Notes: generated by a model not told the origin, from the letters alone. 64,000 nucleotides of DNA from Owenia fusiformis (GCA_903813345.2 CAIIXF020000007.1:2177730-2241729); one strand, 5' to 3'. Counted from the stretch's first letter, positions 26,052 to 48,614 are shown. Translations and numbers: made by a program.

Positions 26052-29048
26052 ATGAGGGTTGTGTTAGTGCTTTTGTTAGGATATGTACATCTTGTGGTTG
26101 GATCCGGAGATTTGGGAGGTATGGTATGCATTCAATAGTTGTTTGTTTGAATACCCGTGTAGGTCAGCGGTAGCGTGTGTACCAATTATAGCATCTCTCA
26201 TACGTTTGAAATGATATTCCTTGCCAGATCATTCCTCTCTATGTTCCTCTCTATATTGCTCATCTAAAAATTAATGTTATTTTCAAGTGGACTGCCATCT
26301 TTTAAAAGGATAGGTATCGATATGGTCAACTGAATTCAACAATGTTTTTCTCTTAAACCAATTATTGAAAACATTCTGTAAAAAACACGGTATTTTATGT
26401 AATGTTGGATGATTGACAACAGTTTAATGCGAAAATTATAAAGAAATATTAAAATATAACTGTTTTTGTTTACATTTTTTGTTTTTTGTGCAATTGTTTT
26501 TGTTCCTTTCTACCAATTCTTGAGAATGATATAAAATGTCTTTCTGAACGTTGTTGGAACAAAATAGCATATTCAGTTGTTTTTAGACCTCTCAATATTA
26601 TAGTTATACAAAGGAATTTTTGGTTGATTTTAAAAAAGTATTCAAAAATCCCCCCAAAATAGATAAAAATCAAGATAACCCTTTTATTTCATTAACAAGA
26701 TAATTTGTTAAAATCAATCAAAATTTCCTTTGTATAATTCCAATATTGAGAGACCTAAACATGTTGTGTTTATGTCGTTTTGTTCCAATGAGGTTCGGAA
26801 ATATGTTTAATTTCACTCTGGAAACATGATACCAAGAACAAAACAAGTGTTTGATGTGTTTTCTAAAACAATATAGATGAAAGTATATATACATTTTTCA
26901 AATTATATGGTTACCATTCAAAAGAGGACAATTAAATTGACGATGTGTTAATTTTTTATATTAAGAGAAACGTGTGTTCAAAACGTTCACCATATCAATA
27001 CTCCTTTCAGACAGGAAGTCTTCGAATCCCAATTTTTGCATACACCATTAGATATAAAGAAAAACAGCTGAAAATTATTTTTTTTCCACCGAACGAAGTT
27101 CGAGTGGAATACAGGAAAGCCATTCGTCCGTCCGTCTGTTTGTCCGGGCTATACCTCAAATACCGGTTGACGGATTTGATCCAAAGTATATAGGCTTATG
27201 CTGAAATACTGAATGTAGAAGTAACTGATGAAAGGGGATTAAAAGGACCTGTTAAAATAAATAAGGAAAAATAGGGATTGATCAATATGAAATATGAAAT
27301 AGCCTGGTTACATAAAGTTCCTGTGTGGAATTTTAAAAGTTGATAGCCTATAGGAAATGTGCTTCAATTACCAATATTGGCCATTTCAAAACATTTTCCA
27401 TGTTTTTACATAATATGGAAAGTATAGTTAAAGCTACCGTATCAGGAGAGAAATTGTATGGCATGACTGGCAAGGAATATTCCTTTAACGATGTTTGAGT
27501 GACAAATATATTTTTGTATCATTTTCCAATTTTTACTTGTAATGAGTAGTTATAATCTTATGAGTAAGAAGAAATGGCATGGGGTAAACAAATGTTTATT
27601 TTCGTATTATCTTTCAGTCCCAACATCCATGAAACCACAACAGTCTAATTGCTCATCTACTATAATTACCACCTGTTTTGCTGCCTTGGGTGAACTTGAA
27701 ACCGAAGGACATCTTAACAAACGAGACACAAAAGCTCCGAACGACTGTGCTATATTAAAAGGTACGTCGCACCATTTCCATATCAAGATTCTACGAAGAT
27801 ACACGACACGCTGGTGTGGCCATCATGGAGTATCCACATTTGTTAAAATAAGGATATTAGATGTTTTTTATTCTATAATTTCATAGTTCAATAGCTTAAC
27901 TTCTCATTTCTTTACAGCTTTGGTGGATTGCGCCTCTGGCTACCCACAATGCAACTCAGATAATTACGTAACAATGGGGCGTGCAATAGTATTGGTGTTA
28001 GCGCGTCTAAGAAATGTGGGACTTTGCCGGGGTGATCGAAACAGAGTGGACCTCACAAAACTTATGTCTCTCGTTGCCGGAACAAGTTAGTTTCCCTATT
28101 TTTTCTATCATCATATATGTCAAGCACATCTCACTCTAAAACAGAAGACCTCTATTTGAAAATACGTTAAAAGATTCTCACACTTACCAAAGCCCATGCA
28201 CTTACACATCGACTAATATTCTCTGATCATATGCCCTGGAGAGGTACGTGGACTTGTTTTTACATGAAGTATAACTTGCTTTCAAATGAGTAACATTGTG
28301 TTATTGAAATGCAGAGTTCTTGAAATGCAGACAGTTGTTGAGTATCTGCAAACAGAACGACACGGTGTCTATCGTAACAGGATGATTGTTTATAAATATT
28401 CATATCACCTTCAAAACCGCGACGCCATCGACTAAAATATTTGCAGCCTTTATCTTGTTTTTAATACATATGATTTCAGGTGTGGCGGCAAAAATTGGAT
28501 TCACTGATGGATTTACATGTAGAGGTTTGTGTTCATTGTATGTATTGCAATCGTTTGGTATGAATGTCTTTAGGTCTAGAGAGTATTAATAAATAAAGGT
28601 GAATATAAAGCGAAATTTCGATTCGATTTCGACGCTTATTAACGTAATGATTAGATGGGAGGAGGGACTTTAGACATTGCTAAACTACTGGAATCAGCGA
28701 TCTTTTGTTATAACTAGTTATCTTTTGTTTTTACATAGTGTGTTTCGTAATACTTTATTTTATTTCGGATCCGTTTTAAAACACGTGAATAAATGTGTAT
28801 ATGAATTATTCGTAGATGTGTGTATCCCGAGTGTGGACGCTAAATGTTTCAACCATTTCCATAAATCTCTCGATCGCTATGGTATGTGCAAAGCAGCAGA
28901 TGGTCTGTCCAGTTGCCTCCTGAAAGAAACAAAATGTTCGTCACATTATGTTTTTGAAATACAAAGAGTCCTTGAAATGCAAACAATTGTTGATTATCTG
29001 CAGACAGAAGGACGGTGTCTGTCAAGACAGTATGAACGTTTTAGTTAA
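26052..29048 (+). CDS. Secreted protein with two six-cysteine modules (218 aa)
   Basis: Five coding exons: 26052-26118, 27618-27761, 27918-28085, 28480-28524 and 28816-29048, total 657 nt (218 aa plus stop). All four introns are phase 1 with GT-AG ends. Residues 1 to about 18 are a signal peptide (VVLVLLLGYVHLVVG). The mature part has 13 cysteines. Exons 2-3 and exon 5 encode two modules with the same spacing: C-x7-C-F, then C-x8-C-x6-C, then 24-26 residues to the last C. The first module has a longer loop between its second and third cysteines. Exon 4 is a 15-residue linker carrying one extra cysteine. The long gap before the last cysteine looks helical. I do not recognise the family; the pattern loosely recalls helical cysteine-rich secreted domains of the DUF19 type, but that is not established. 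The TATCGATA element copy B sits in intron 1. Confidence 0.8.
26306..27008. mobile_element. TATCGATA-family TIR element, copy B (~700 bp), in intron 1 of the six-Cys gene
   Basis: It starts aaaggataggtatcgatatgg and ends ccatatcaatactccttt. The first about 340 bp matches copy A (6970-7300) and the last 240 bp matches copy A 7946-8210. Compared with copy A, about 540 bp of middle sequence is missing. It is the shortest complete copy in the window. Confidence 0.75.
27080..27200 (+). repeat. Dispersed repeat with gtccgtccgtctgt core, second copy
   Basis: The order gtccgtccgtctgt, tgtccggg, ggttgac, gatttgatccaaa matches the reverse complement of 8290-8440. Both copies lie within about 100 bp of the right end of a TATCGATA element, but in opposite orientation. 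Confidence 0.5.
28302..28456 (+). pseudogene. Decayed copy of the 3' part of six-Cys exon 5
   Basis: In intron 4, sequence reading RVLEMQTVVEYLQTE is nearly identical to the exon 5 residues RVLEMQTIVDYLQTE (28972-29016). It then diverges: the conserved final cysteine codon is lost. The similarity extends past the exon 5 stop codon into the 3' UTR-like block (gcgccatcg...actacagcctttttctt against gacgccatcg...tttgcagcctttatctt). So it derives from duplication of the last exon and its flank, not from an alternative exon. Confidence 0.75.
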
Positions 29049-29134
29049 GCACCATCACAAACAACACCGCGGTAGCGCCATCGCGGATGAAACGACTACA
29101 GCCTTTTTCTTATCAGTGACCCCAAAGATCTTCA

Positions 29135-29182
29135 AATAAAATGTTTTGATCGACAATATTGAGATGAGAATAATTCAATAAA
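29135..29182 (+). terminator. Two polyadenylation signals of the six-Cys gene
   Basis: aataaa occurs at 29135-29140 and 29177-29182, 87 and 129 nt after the stop codon of the six-Cys gene. Confidence 0.6.
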
Positions 29183-29199
29183 AAAATCATCTGAATGAT

Positions 29200-30140
29200 A
29201 TAACTTATTGTTATTTGTTGATATTTGGGTTATTTGCCGAGCAATTAAGCCGAAGCCATAATGTTGGAACAACATTTGCTTAACGTTTTTAATAAAATGT
29301 CCATCTTGCTTTTTTTGCTATCAATGTCTATTATGCTTTCTTGGTTTTTCCAATTTTTCAATTTGAGAATATATTCAAATCAAATCAAATAATTTTGAGG
29401 GCTAATATTCTGTAATATTCTGTACGATTTTGATTTTTAAAATAATATGTATCCATGGATCCGCTGTTCTGGCACTTGAACCAATCCTTATTGCAAGGTG
29501 AGACTATATTTTCTTGATAATGCTTTTAACGTACCTTTTTTAAAATAGTGAGCAATTGTAACATTTTTTTCACAGTCTAAATTCTTAATGGAAAAAATAC
29601 ATTAAATACATTACTCAAGTTATTTTTCCATTAAATGAATTTTAAACAGATTTGAAACGTTTGATGCTGGTTCTAGCAACAAAGGTTCACTTATAGTTTT
29701 AATAGTAAAATCAATGTGCCCGAGATGTTACAACGCACATTTAGATTATAGGTCAAGAGCCAATACCCGTGGCTTATGTTGGAAATACATTACATCACAA
29801 AGCTCACGCCAAATGATGATGTCCATCTTATGTTATCACAATACAAATCTTCAACTAATCATGCGGAAATGGTATAGGGCCTGATGGTTTAAGCCCTATT
29901 TGTTCTGTCAATATATGAAACAAAGTTATGCTTCCTTCAGCATCATATAGGTGTGAACTTTAGGGAAATATAATCAAATCCCAGAAGCTAGTAATTGAGA
30001 GAAAATATATATTTTTCCAAGTGTGCACAAGGCTTTCCATGGAAAATACCATCAGCTGCAGCTATCGGGTGCTTGGACGCTTGAAAGTGCATGCATACGT
30101 TTTGTTATGGAAAAGCTTTTACCTTGAAATTTGTTTCATT
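29200..30140. other. Intergenic stretch without recognised features
   Basis: AT-rich DNA downstream of the six-Cys gene. No supported ORF or repeat was recognised. Confidence 0.4.
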
Positions 30141-30144
30141 TCAT

Positions 30145-30770
30145 TTCTGCGGTGAGCGTAAGAAAACTACGTCTCCCTTGCGGTCTCCGTGTGGCGTATC
30201 CAGTTTTTTACAGGCCGCAGGGAGGGCGTAGAAATTATAACGCAGAGTTATAATATTTGTTCATTTCTGCGGTCCCCGTAGAAATCAACAGGCCGTTGCC
30301 AGACCACAGAGCAGTCCCACGGTGGCCGCACGTTGACTTGCGTCTGCCGTAGTGTTTTGATGGGTTATATACATTTGGAAACAGTTTTTAGGTCAGGTTT
30401 GCTGTCATATCTTTGCTGTGAACACAAAGCAATAGGTATAGTGCTTGATGTAAGGTCACTGATACCACAGCAACGTATATTACAACATTAAGTTACTATT
30501 GGTCAATGTATCATTTAACACTTCTTATTTGATATTATATCCTAGCCCTATAAATATTATTTATAAATTCAACTGATTTAAATAAAATAGAATTAAAAAT
30601 TTACTTTTTCCAATGGAAATTCAAAATTCGCCGTGCGGCTGCCGTAGGAAAATGTGACTGCAAAAGTACCAGACCGCAGAAATTCTGCGGTGAGCGTAGA
30701 TATGTTACTGACCGCAGAAACGATATGCAACTTGCGGTCGCCGTATGTAATGTGACTGGGGTGTAAGTGA
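30145..30770. repeat. Cluster of tgcggt-N-cgta motifs, probable DNA-transposon remnant
   Basis: A GC-rich motif of the form ctgcggt(g/c)(a/c)(g/c)cgta recurs about eight to ten times in both orientations (for example 30147, 30178, 30266, 30690 and 30735). The background is AT-rich. Blocks such as cagtcacatt..cctacgg at the right side look like the inverted tip of a transposon. No transposase is visible. Confidence 0.55.
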
Positions 30771-31166
30771 CGTTGATTTGACCTTTGTCTACCTTCTTTC
30801 TTAAAAGTCCAATACTTTGTTAGAGGGGCAATTGAACAAGGGTTCCAACAATACCAACATTATTATTGCAATCAGAGAATGATAAAATATCGCCGAGGAG
30901 GGTCCAAATGATCCCCTTGCGACTTCATGTTATAAAGTAAAGTTGCAGACATGAGTTTAATCGATGATCATAAAGTATAGTAAGCCAAAGTAGCTAGTTG
31001 CAATTTGACAAGAATTTCTCACTTTGTGTAATTTCAGAGGACAAATATTAAAACTAAGAATTGGAATAGGTTGATTAAAGTAAGTCAAAGCAACGAACAT
31101 GTTGGCATGGAAGAGTTTGATATCATGCATTGTATTAATAAAGTGCGTTACTCATTCAAATATTAA

Positions 31167-32498
31167 TCAATGTGCCATCATTTTTTCAAACATATGTGGT
31201 ACGTATTTGAGGACTCCATTCCATGCTATATAAGTCACATATTGCCTAATGGTCATCCCAGATACATCCAAATCTCCATGGTATAACATTGTCTCATTCT
31301 GCATCCATAATTTTTTAATATCTGTTCTAATAAATCGTACAAGTTTATCTGAAAATACAAACTTGTTGAATTCTATGTTTGTGTGCCAGCAATGTATATG
31401 AGGTGCCTTCATTACTGGTGTCACACCATCCGTACTTTCCTTGTCCATATATCGAAAAGCTATGTTGTCTTGAGTGAGATTGGGGATGAGATGATTGACG
31501 GCTAGCTCACTACCATACATTGTTGAAACCCAGCGCCACCACTTTGGCCATACTCCATCAGTCGATTGGTTAAATACACCTTCAAGACCTGGTAGGGATT
31601 TGTTGAATTCATTGTTGTAGAAGTGAACTGAAAGTTTCAATGCAAGCTTAGCAGCTTTCAGGAATATACCTGGCTCTGCGTACCAGCTGCTTCCAATGTT
31701 AGAGATGTGCTGATGACGCAAACCAAGTTTTGTTGATATTTCCCGTAATCTGTTTTCACTAAATGGTACTCCATAACCCCCTCGGCCAGTAACAAAAGGA
31801 TATTTGACGGGCCAACCTAATATTGCTGGAGAGATAAACACATCAGTATCTGTCCTCAAAATCCTATCATATCTGTTTGCAATCTGACCCAAGTTATCAT
31901 CAAGTAGAAACGTAAATGTGTTAATGTAGCCATAGTTAGAGGGATAGTCTGGATGATTTTGGAGTCGACCAGACGGAATGTACCAGCATCTTGGAACAGC
32001 CTCTAAGACATTGTCATGTTCAATAGGGATGCAATCTAATGGGAGAAGCTTGCATGCTTCTGGGTGACAATACACAATCAAGTCAAATATGATGTCTGGC
32101 AGGGATGTTGTATTGCCGATAATGGTAACGTTAGATTTGAGGTACCGATGTCTCATGACGTATTTCCAGGATGCATACAGAAATAATGTAAATTGTATCA
32201 TATGCCCATCCCCTTGATCTAAATACATTAGTAAAGCATTGTGCAATAATGTAGTAATTTTATGTCCATTTTTTGATACAGTTTGGCCTATAAGACTTCC
32301 ATTAACAACATCCTCCACACTGTTCCCGGTCTCCAACTCCATTTCTGTAATATTTCCACTTTGAGCAATATTTGTGCCAATCCTTCTGCGAATCAATGTC
32401 CTATTTCTAACGGTGACAAATAAAAACCAGTTGCACAGCAGTGATATTGTCACAAAACCAAACAAAATGTACGTCCATTTTATTGTATTTTTCAACAT
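31167..32498 (-). CDS. Intronless type II membrane glycosyltransferase-like protein (443 aa)
   Basis: A single uninterrupted ORF. Residues 1-8 are a short cytosolic tail and about 9-31 a transmembrane anchor (YILFGFVTISLLCNWFLFV). A stem with N-glycosylation sites (NIT, NGS) follows, then a luminal domain. A DxD motif lies at D217-T-D219 in RILRTDTDVF, followed by GRGGYG and NIGSSWYAEPGIF. This arrangement is typical of Golgi nucleotide-sugar-dependent glycosyltransferases, and the RTDTDVF...NIGSSWY pattern resembles proteins grouped as DUF7164; I assign that from memory and only tentatively. Donor and acceptor sugars are unknown. The lack of introns, unlike its neighbours, could mean a retrocopy origin, but the frame is fully open and motifs are intact. 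The first ATG is used; an upstream in-frame stop is likely but was not decisive. Confidence 0.8.
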   Translation of the reverse strand: MLKNTIKWTYILFGFVTISLLCNWFLFVTVRNRTLIRRRIGTNIAQSGNITEMELETGNSVEDVVNGSLIGQTVSKNGHKITTLLHNALLMYLDQGDGHMIQFTLFLYASWKYVMRHRYLKSNVTIIGNTTSLPDIIFDLIVYCHPEACKLLPLDCIPIEHDNVLEAVPRCWYIPSGRLQNHPDYPSNYGYINTFTFLLDDNLGQIANRYDRILRTDTDVFISPAILGWPVKYPFVTGRGGYGVPFSENRLREISTKLGLRHQHISNIGSSWYAEPGIFLKAAKLALKLSVHFYNNEFNKSLPGLEGVFNQSTDGVWPKWWRWVSTMYGSELAVNHLIPNLTQDNIAFRYMDKESTDGVTPVMKAPHIHCWHTNIEFNKFVFSDKLVRFIRTDIKKLWMQNETMLYHGDLDVSGMTIRQYVTYIAWNGVLKYVPHMFEKMMAH

Positions 32499-32684
32499 TT
32501 TATCTTTTTTTATTAAGATTGTAAAGCATTCGGATAGAGTTTAAAAAATATGCTTTTATACGCTATTAACGGTATAAAGTAAAATCTAGTCAAAAACCAG
32601 ACTGATAGTAACACAGCAGATCAGCACAGCAGTACGTTTTTGACAAATTTAGTTCAATAGCTGCCAAATTAAATAAAGGGTTAT

Positions 32685-33106
32685 ACGAGGGGTGATCTTT
32701 TCACACAGATGTTTTTATTGATCCATCCCTTTGATTTTCTCATCAGTGATACATCTTTCAATAATCTATCGAGTCTATCGACTCTGAAGATTTGATAGCA
32801 AAACATGTAATATATTTTGACATATTTTTATTTCCGTGGGAGAGGTATAGGTACCCCGGGACGGACATAACGTCACACAATCTGAAGCTATTTTAGCTTA
32901 TTTAACATGCAATGCAATTGAATGCAGGCTGAACAAAACTAACCGCATGATGGTCATGAATTACACCATTTTGATATGCCATACTTTTTTTTTTAATAGT
33001 ATTTATTGCATGAATAGTATATTACAATTAACAGAGTGTAATAATGTCAATCGCCCTGAGGCATTACAGACATATTCACATTACTTATTGATCACCCCTC
33101 GCATAG
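32685..33106. mobile_element. Mariner-type MITE with gaggggtgatc ends (~420 bp)
   Basis: The left end tatacgaggggtgatc (about 32682-32697) and right end gatcacccctcgcata (33090-33105) are inverted and flanked by TA. This end type is common among mariner elements. The inside shows no transposase. Confidence 0.6.
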
Positions 33107-33345
33107 TGGCTAACGGAGTTCAAAACTCACCACTGTGTGACTGATTTGAAACCACCTTTCGCTCTTGCCAATTATATATGCAATCATGTGTCTTATGGTT
33201 AACGTTAGGCATGCGTGTAGTAGCCATGATACTATACTGAAGTCTAGCTTAACTGGTGTCACAAGCCAACAAGGAGGGATGTTATAGTACCTGACTTGGC
33301 GAGTAACAGCAATACCTAAACTTTTCACAGCATGAGCCTTGACAC

Positions 33346-34443
33346 TACAGGGTGGGCCAAAAAATTTTGCAACCTTTTTAGAAGGCAAAAAAAATATCAT
33401 AACATTATGGTATTGACTTGAAATCTTTTTTACAGAAACTTAAGGATAGGCATATTTTACCATTCAAATATTTAAGCTAATACTCACTTCAAATTTTTTT
33501 GTCAGATGTTTGAATATTAATGGTAAATTGTTCATGTGTCCGAGATTTACCGATTTTCCTAGAAAATGTGATTTTCTATCATTTTATGTGATCATCGATA
33601 GAACATTTATTATGTTCACTAAATCTGCTGCAATCTTTGTTAAGTGGTGTATTGGGCGGCTATTCATCAGGACTAATGAATCAAGGGGTATTTTGCTCCA
33701 GATATTCCATAGTGACTTTTGGCCTATGGTCAGGCGCGCTATCCTGCTGGAATATGTAATCACTTGGGGCTGAAAGAGCCCCCATTCTTGAAAGATGTCC
33801 CTTTTGAAGAAGATTAGTCCTGAGTCGAATGGCCACCCAATACACCAGATGCCAACCCCTGGGACTATCACACATGGGGGCACCTAGAGCAATGTATTGT
33901 AGTTAATGGTTATACCCCACAAATTATTGATCAACTATAAGAAGTTCTGCAGGATAAGTGGAGACGACTACCACAAGAACTGCTGGATCTCGCCATTGAC
34001 CAGTTCAGTTCTCGTCTCCATGTGATTGTTGAGGTGAAAGGCGGATGCATAGAACATTTGTTTAATAAATAATTAATACAGTGTAACAATATTACCATAG
34101 TGACTAGATCCTGATATAAACCTGTACTAGACATTGGTTAAACAGTTATCAAAGATTGTAGCAGATTTAGTAAACATAATGAATGTGTTATTGTTGATCA
34201 CATAAAATCATAGAAAGTCAGGTTTTCTCGGAAAAATGGTAAATCTTGGACAAATGAACAATTTACCATTAATATTCAAACATCTGACAAATAAATTTGA
34301 AGTCAGTATTAGCTTCAGTATTTAAATGGTAAAATATGCCTATCCTTAAGTTTCTGTAAAAAAAATTTGATGTCAATACCATAATGTTATAATACTTTTT
34401 TTGCCTTCTAAAAAGGTTGCAAATTTTTTTGGCCCACCCTGTA
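33346..34443. mobile_element. Snap-back mariner element with ~295-bp TIRs
   Basis: Arms 33348-33642 and 34146-34441 are near-perfect reverse complements, with the tip tacagggtgggccaaaaaat at TA boundaries. Inside are broken mariner transposase pieces on opposite strands. The minus strand (about 33860-33681) holds FQQDSAPDHRPK with the second catalytic-Asp region. The plus strand (about 33829-34071) holds WPPNTPDANPWDYHTWGHL with the third, one internal stop, and a C-terminal tail ending at a stop near 34071. The sequence around 33650-33680 is an inverted copy of about 33815-33850, so the left half arose by inverted duplication of transposase sequence next to the TIR. It is non-functional. Confidence 0.8.
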
Positions 34444-35596
34444 TATGTAGTTCAAAAGGTTAAATTTCTGAAAAATCGGATCAAATCCTTCTGCCTTCTT
34501 TCTAAGGTGGATGGATACTCTAGTAATAGAGATACTACAATAAAGTGAATCCAATTATCGTTGGGAAGTCAGTCATTTTCTTCAAAAATATCCTCGATTT
34601 CTTTCTTTCGGTTGTGGAAAAACAAACTATGACCGAGGACAAAATTGATTATTAAATAAATTATTCTGTTGTTGAGGTTTTGCCATAAAGTATAAAAGGT
34701 CAAAATTGAACATTTTAATAGTGGTTTTCCAATTATAGTAGTTTCCCATAAGGTCATTATGCTTTAGGGTCGTTTTCAAAAAGGTTTTACGTTTATTTCA
34801 TGGAAGGAAACGTATTGTAACGTTTTCCCCTCATTAAAAAAGTCATAATTGCCCCTCTTCCTGAAAACACTGTTATAAGCTTTTTATTTGTAAAAGGAAA
34901 CTTTCTCCGTGTACATAAAACCAACACATAAACTTGAAGATGCATTATGCCATAGGTTTATCTCCCGGACAATCAGTGATGTCCCGTTATAATTGCTTAT
35001 ATAATATCGTACATACCTTAGATATAATCTTTATTGAGAAAATCCAACAACCAACTGTTAGAATCGAACATTGTTGACTTCGCGGCAATTTAGGGGAGGA
35101 CATGTCAAGAGACAAGGGCGTCGGCAGACTCGCCGTGCATTTTCTTTTAAGTATTGTTTGTATTAAAGATATAATTTATTGACATGTATTTATTTTTACA
35201 CAGTATATTCACGATGTGAATCCAGTTGTTAATGTCAACAAGTATGTGTGGCTTGCACACTGAGTGACACGAGTGCATCGATCTTACTAACGAGCTGCAT
35301 TTCATCAAGGATATATTTTAAAAATAGTTACATGTTACATACATCACGGATCATTTATGAAACATTACATAAACATTTGAAAATAGTTTTGATTATCCAT
35401 TATATGAGTAGAACATTTCGTTTTTCTTGATTTTTCTTGTCTTAAAAAGTTTTTTGAGACATTTTCGAAAAAACGTATGAATTAAAAGATGACATCCTTT
35501 TAATATTCAAATATTGAAATGTCTCACTAGATATTTTAGTCTTACATTTAATTTGATTGGACACAGTCTGTACACAATATTACTTTCTATGTCAAA

Positions 35597-46305
<10,709 letters not shown>

Positions 46306-46389
46306 ATTGGTGATTTTGCTCCTGTGGTAATCCCTTGATATTCCCTTGATGCTTTCGGTAAGTGTTAAACTTCTCAATACATGCTACAC

Positions 46390-48610
46390 GTCTATATCGA
46401 TATATTCACATCTTAACTGCATTGCATGTCGAAATACATGTCAGTACTTGTTAATATTGATACCACCATACCGTATATACATAGATCATATATTACAGTC
46501 TATAAATACATGTACGTAGCTGTGTTGACTCAAAGTTCGTGTAAACAGGTTCAAGATAACCGGCCAATACATCCCATACTTTACTTTAAATGTGAACATT
46601 TCAAAAGAAACAGGATTAGACTAGTTCATTTTGTATATGTGTGTGAAAGCTTTCTCTTATTTGCGTTTTTTTCGTTTAGTACGGTTTTGTTATAATTGCC
46701 GAGGTCATATAACCGGGATAAAACAATGATTATCGTTGACTGCGCACACACAAAACATTTACGTCGAGTGAACAGTGTTATTAAAAACAACAAGCTTTAG
46801 AATACAAAGCCCAGTAGTGTGATAATAAGCTCTACACTACCACTGCTGCATGTACATATTAGGGCTCATAAAGAGTGGATAGGGAGGTTGTGTTTGTCAC
46901 TTTTAAATTTTACATTTCAAAATTGCCATTTTACATGTCATAATTTCTTGGTTTCATTCGTTTAGCCGATCAAAACATTGTAAAACAATAAATCGTCTGT
47001 TACGTATAATCAATTTTGTTCAGTTTTGATTAGTTGTCAGAATGAAGTTACGTTCATCTGAATCCATGTTTCAAAACAAAGATCATATTTTCTTCACTTC
47101 AAAATACTTCAGTGAGATGAATGCTCGGAATTGTCGTTTGCAATAACTTATTGTCGTATTCGTTCTTTTATCTACTCGATAGAAACATTTAGTCGAACAT
47201 TTGATGCCAGGTCACCTTCTCGCGTACCTCTTGGGGAGCCCCACATTTGTGTCTGTACTCATGGAAGTAAATTCCCCGGTGTAGCCGAGAGCCACAAACT
47301 TTCAACAGGTTCGAAATGGCCAATTTCTCTCATATATACTCATATTTTATTAATTATCACCTACAAAGTATTGCTAATAACTATATGTAATTTCAATAAG
47401 GAAACTTATCTGGCTACATGTAAATTCAATATCAACACTAGATGTTCGCTCAACACGTCCTGGCTTACCTTGTGATGACAAACCCTGGGTTTTCGCTATT
47501 TATAGTTTATCAACACCTGGACGCATGCGCATTTTATAGTTTATCAGGCACTTTAAGACAGTTTCAAAAGTACTAATGAAAGATTTAAGTTCTTGAGGTA
47601 GTATATACTGTACATGTGAGCTACATGTGTTTTCTATTCTGGAAATTCTATTTCTGTCATCATAAAACTGTGTAAATATTATTTTTTAGCTTTACTGAAA
47701 AATATAATTTATTAGTTCAAAGTTTTACCAACTGATATGCTCAAGATGTCAGAGTTATAAGATTGATTATGCATCGAACGTGCAAGTTGAGATATACAAG
47801 TTATCACTTGACACTTATAGTACCAGTCTTTATCCCGTATATAAGATTTCTGGATGGGGAATATCAATCCGCGAAACCATCCATAGTTTCCCAATGATGA
47901 CTTTTTCTTACTTTTTGTTTTATGGACAATGAGCTGCGGAGAGAGAATGACACTTAAACACTTTCATGACTTGAGACTGGATTGTGTCTGTCCCACATTA
48001 ATTGAGTTATAGTATCAACAAAATTTTTCATTATTATCCAGCGTGTATTGTAAAATGACGGCAGATTGGTTGATATGTCCGATGGTCTTGTAGTATTTGT
48101 GGTAGACACCGTGTATGTAAGATCATATTTTGGTTGTTTGGGTTTGTTTCTTTATGACCTTGTACTTTTCAATTGCTTTCTAACTGTTTTTAATACTGTT
48201 CGGTTCTTTACCTTTTTTTAGCGAAACTGCTTACATATTATCAAAACATCTAGAAAATTGAAAAACAAAAGATTCAAATGTCATTCTACAATAGTATGTA
48301 CAGTTTATTAAAAATAACATACACATGTATCATTTGTAAATAATTAGTTAGTTAAACTGAAATAGCTGCATCAGAAGTAAAGTAACCTGGGTTGTTTGCT
48401 CTTTTGTATAGAAAATAGTCTTTAAAAGTACAGATTGGGAAACATTCATCAGTACTAAAAATTGCAATCTCTGTCAGACTATCTCTGTCTCATTTTTCTT
48501 AAACATGAGCTCCATAAAGACAGAGCAAGTACTCATATGCATGTTAAAAACCATAGAATGCGACACCCATCTGAATCTCTTTTTGATAAAGTGTTTCTTA
48601 GTGGAGATGA
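46390..48610. other. Intergenic DNA upstream of the CYP4 gene
   Basis: AT-rich sequence without supported genes. A direct repeat of tttatagtttatca occurs at about 47501 and 47534. Promoter elements of the CYP4 gene should lie at the left part, but no TATA box was distinct. Confidence 0.35.
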
Positions 48611-48614
48611 AGAT

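Noticed and set aside
47131-47475. 114-codon plus-strand ORF
   Set aside because: No recognisable motif; composition and context match intergenic DNA upstream of the CYP4 gene.
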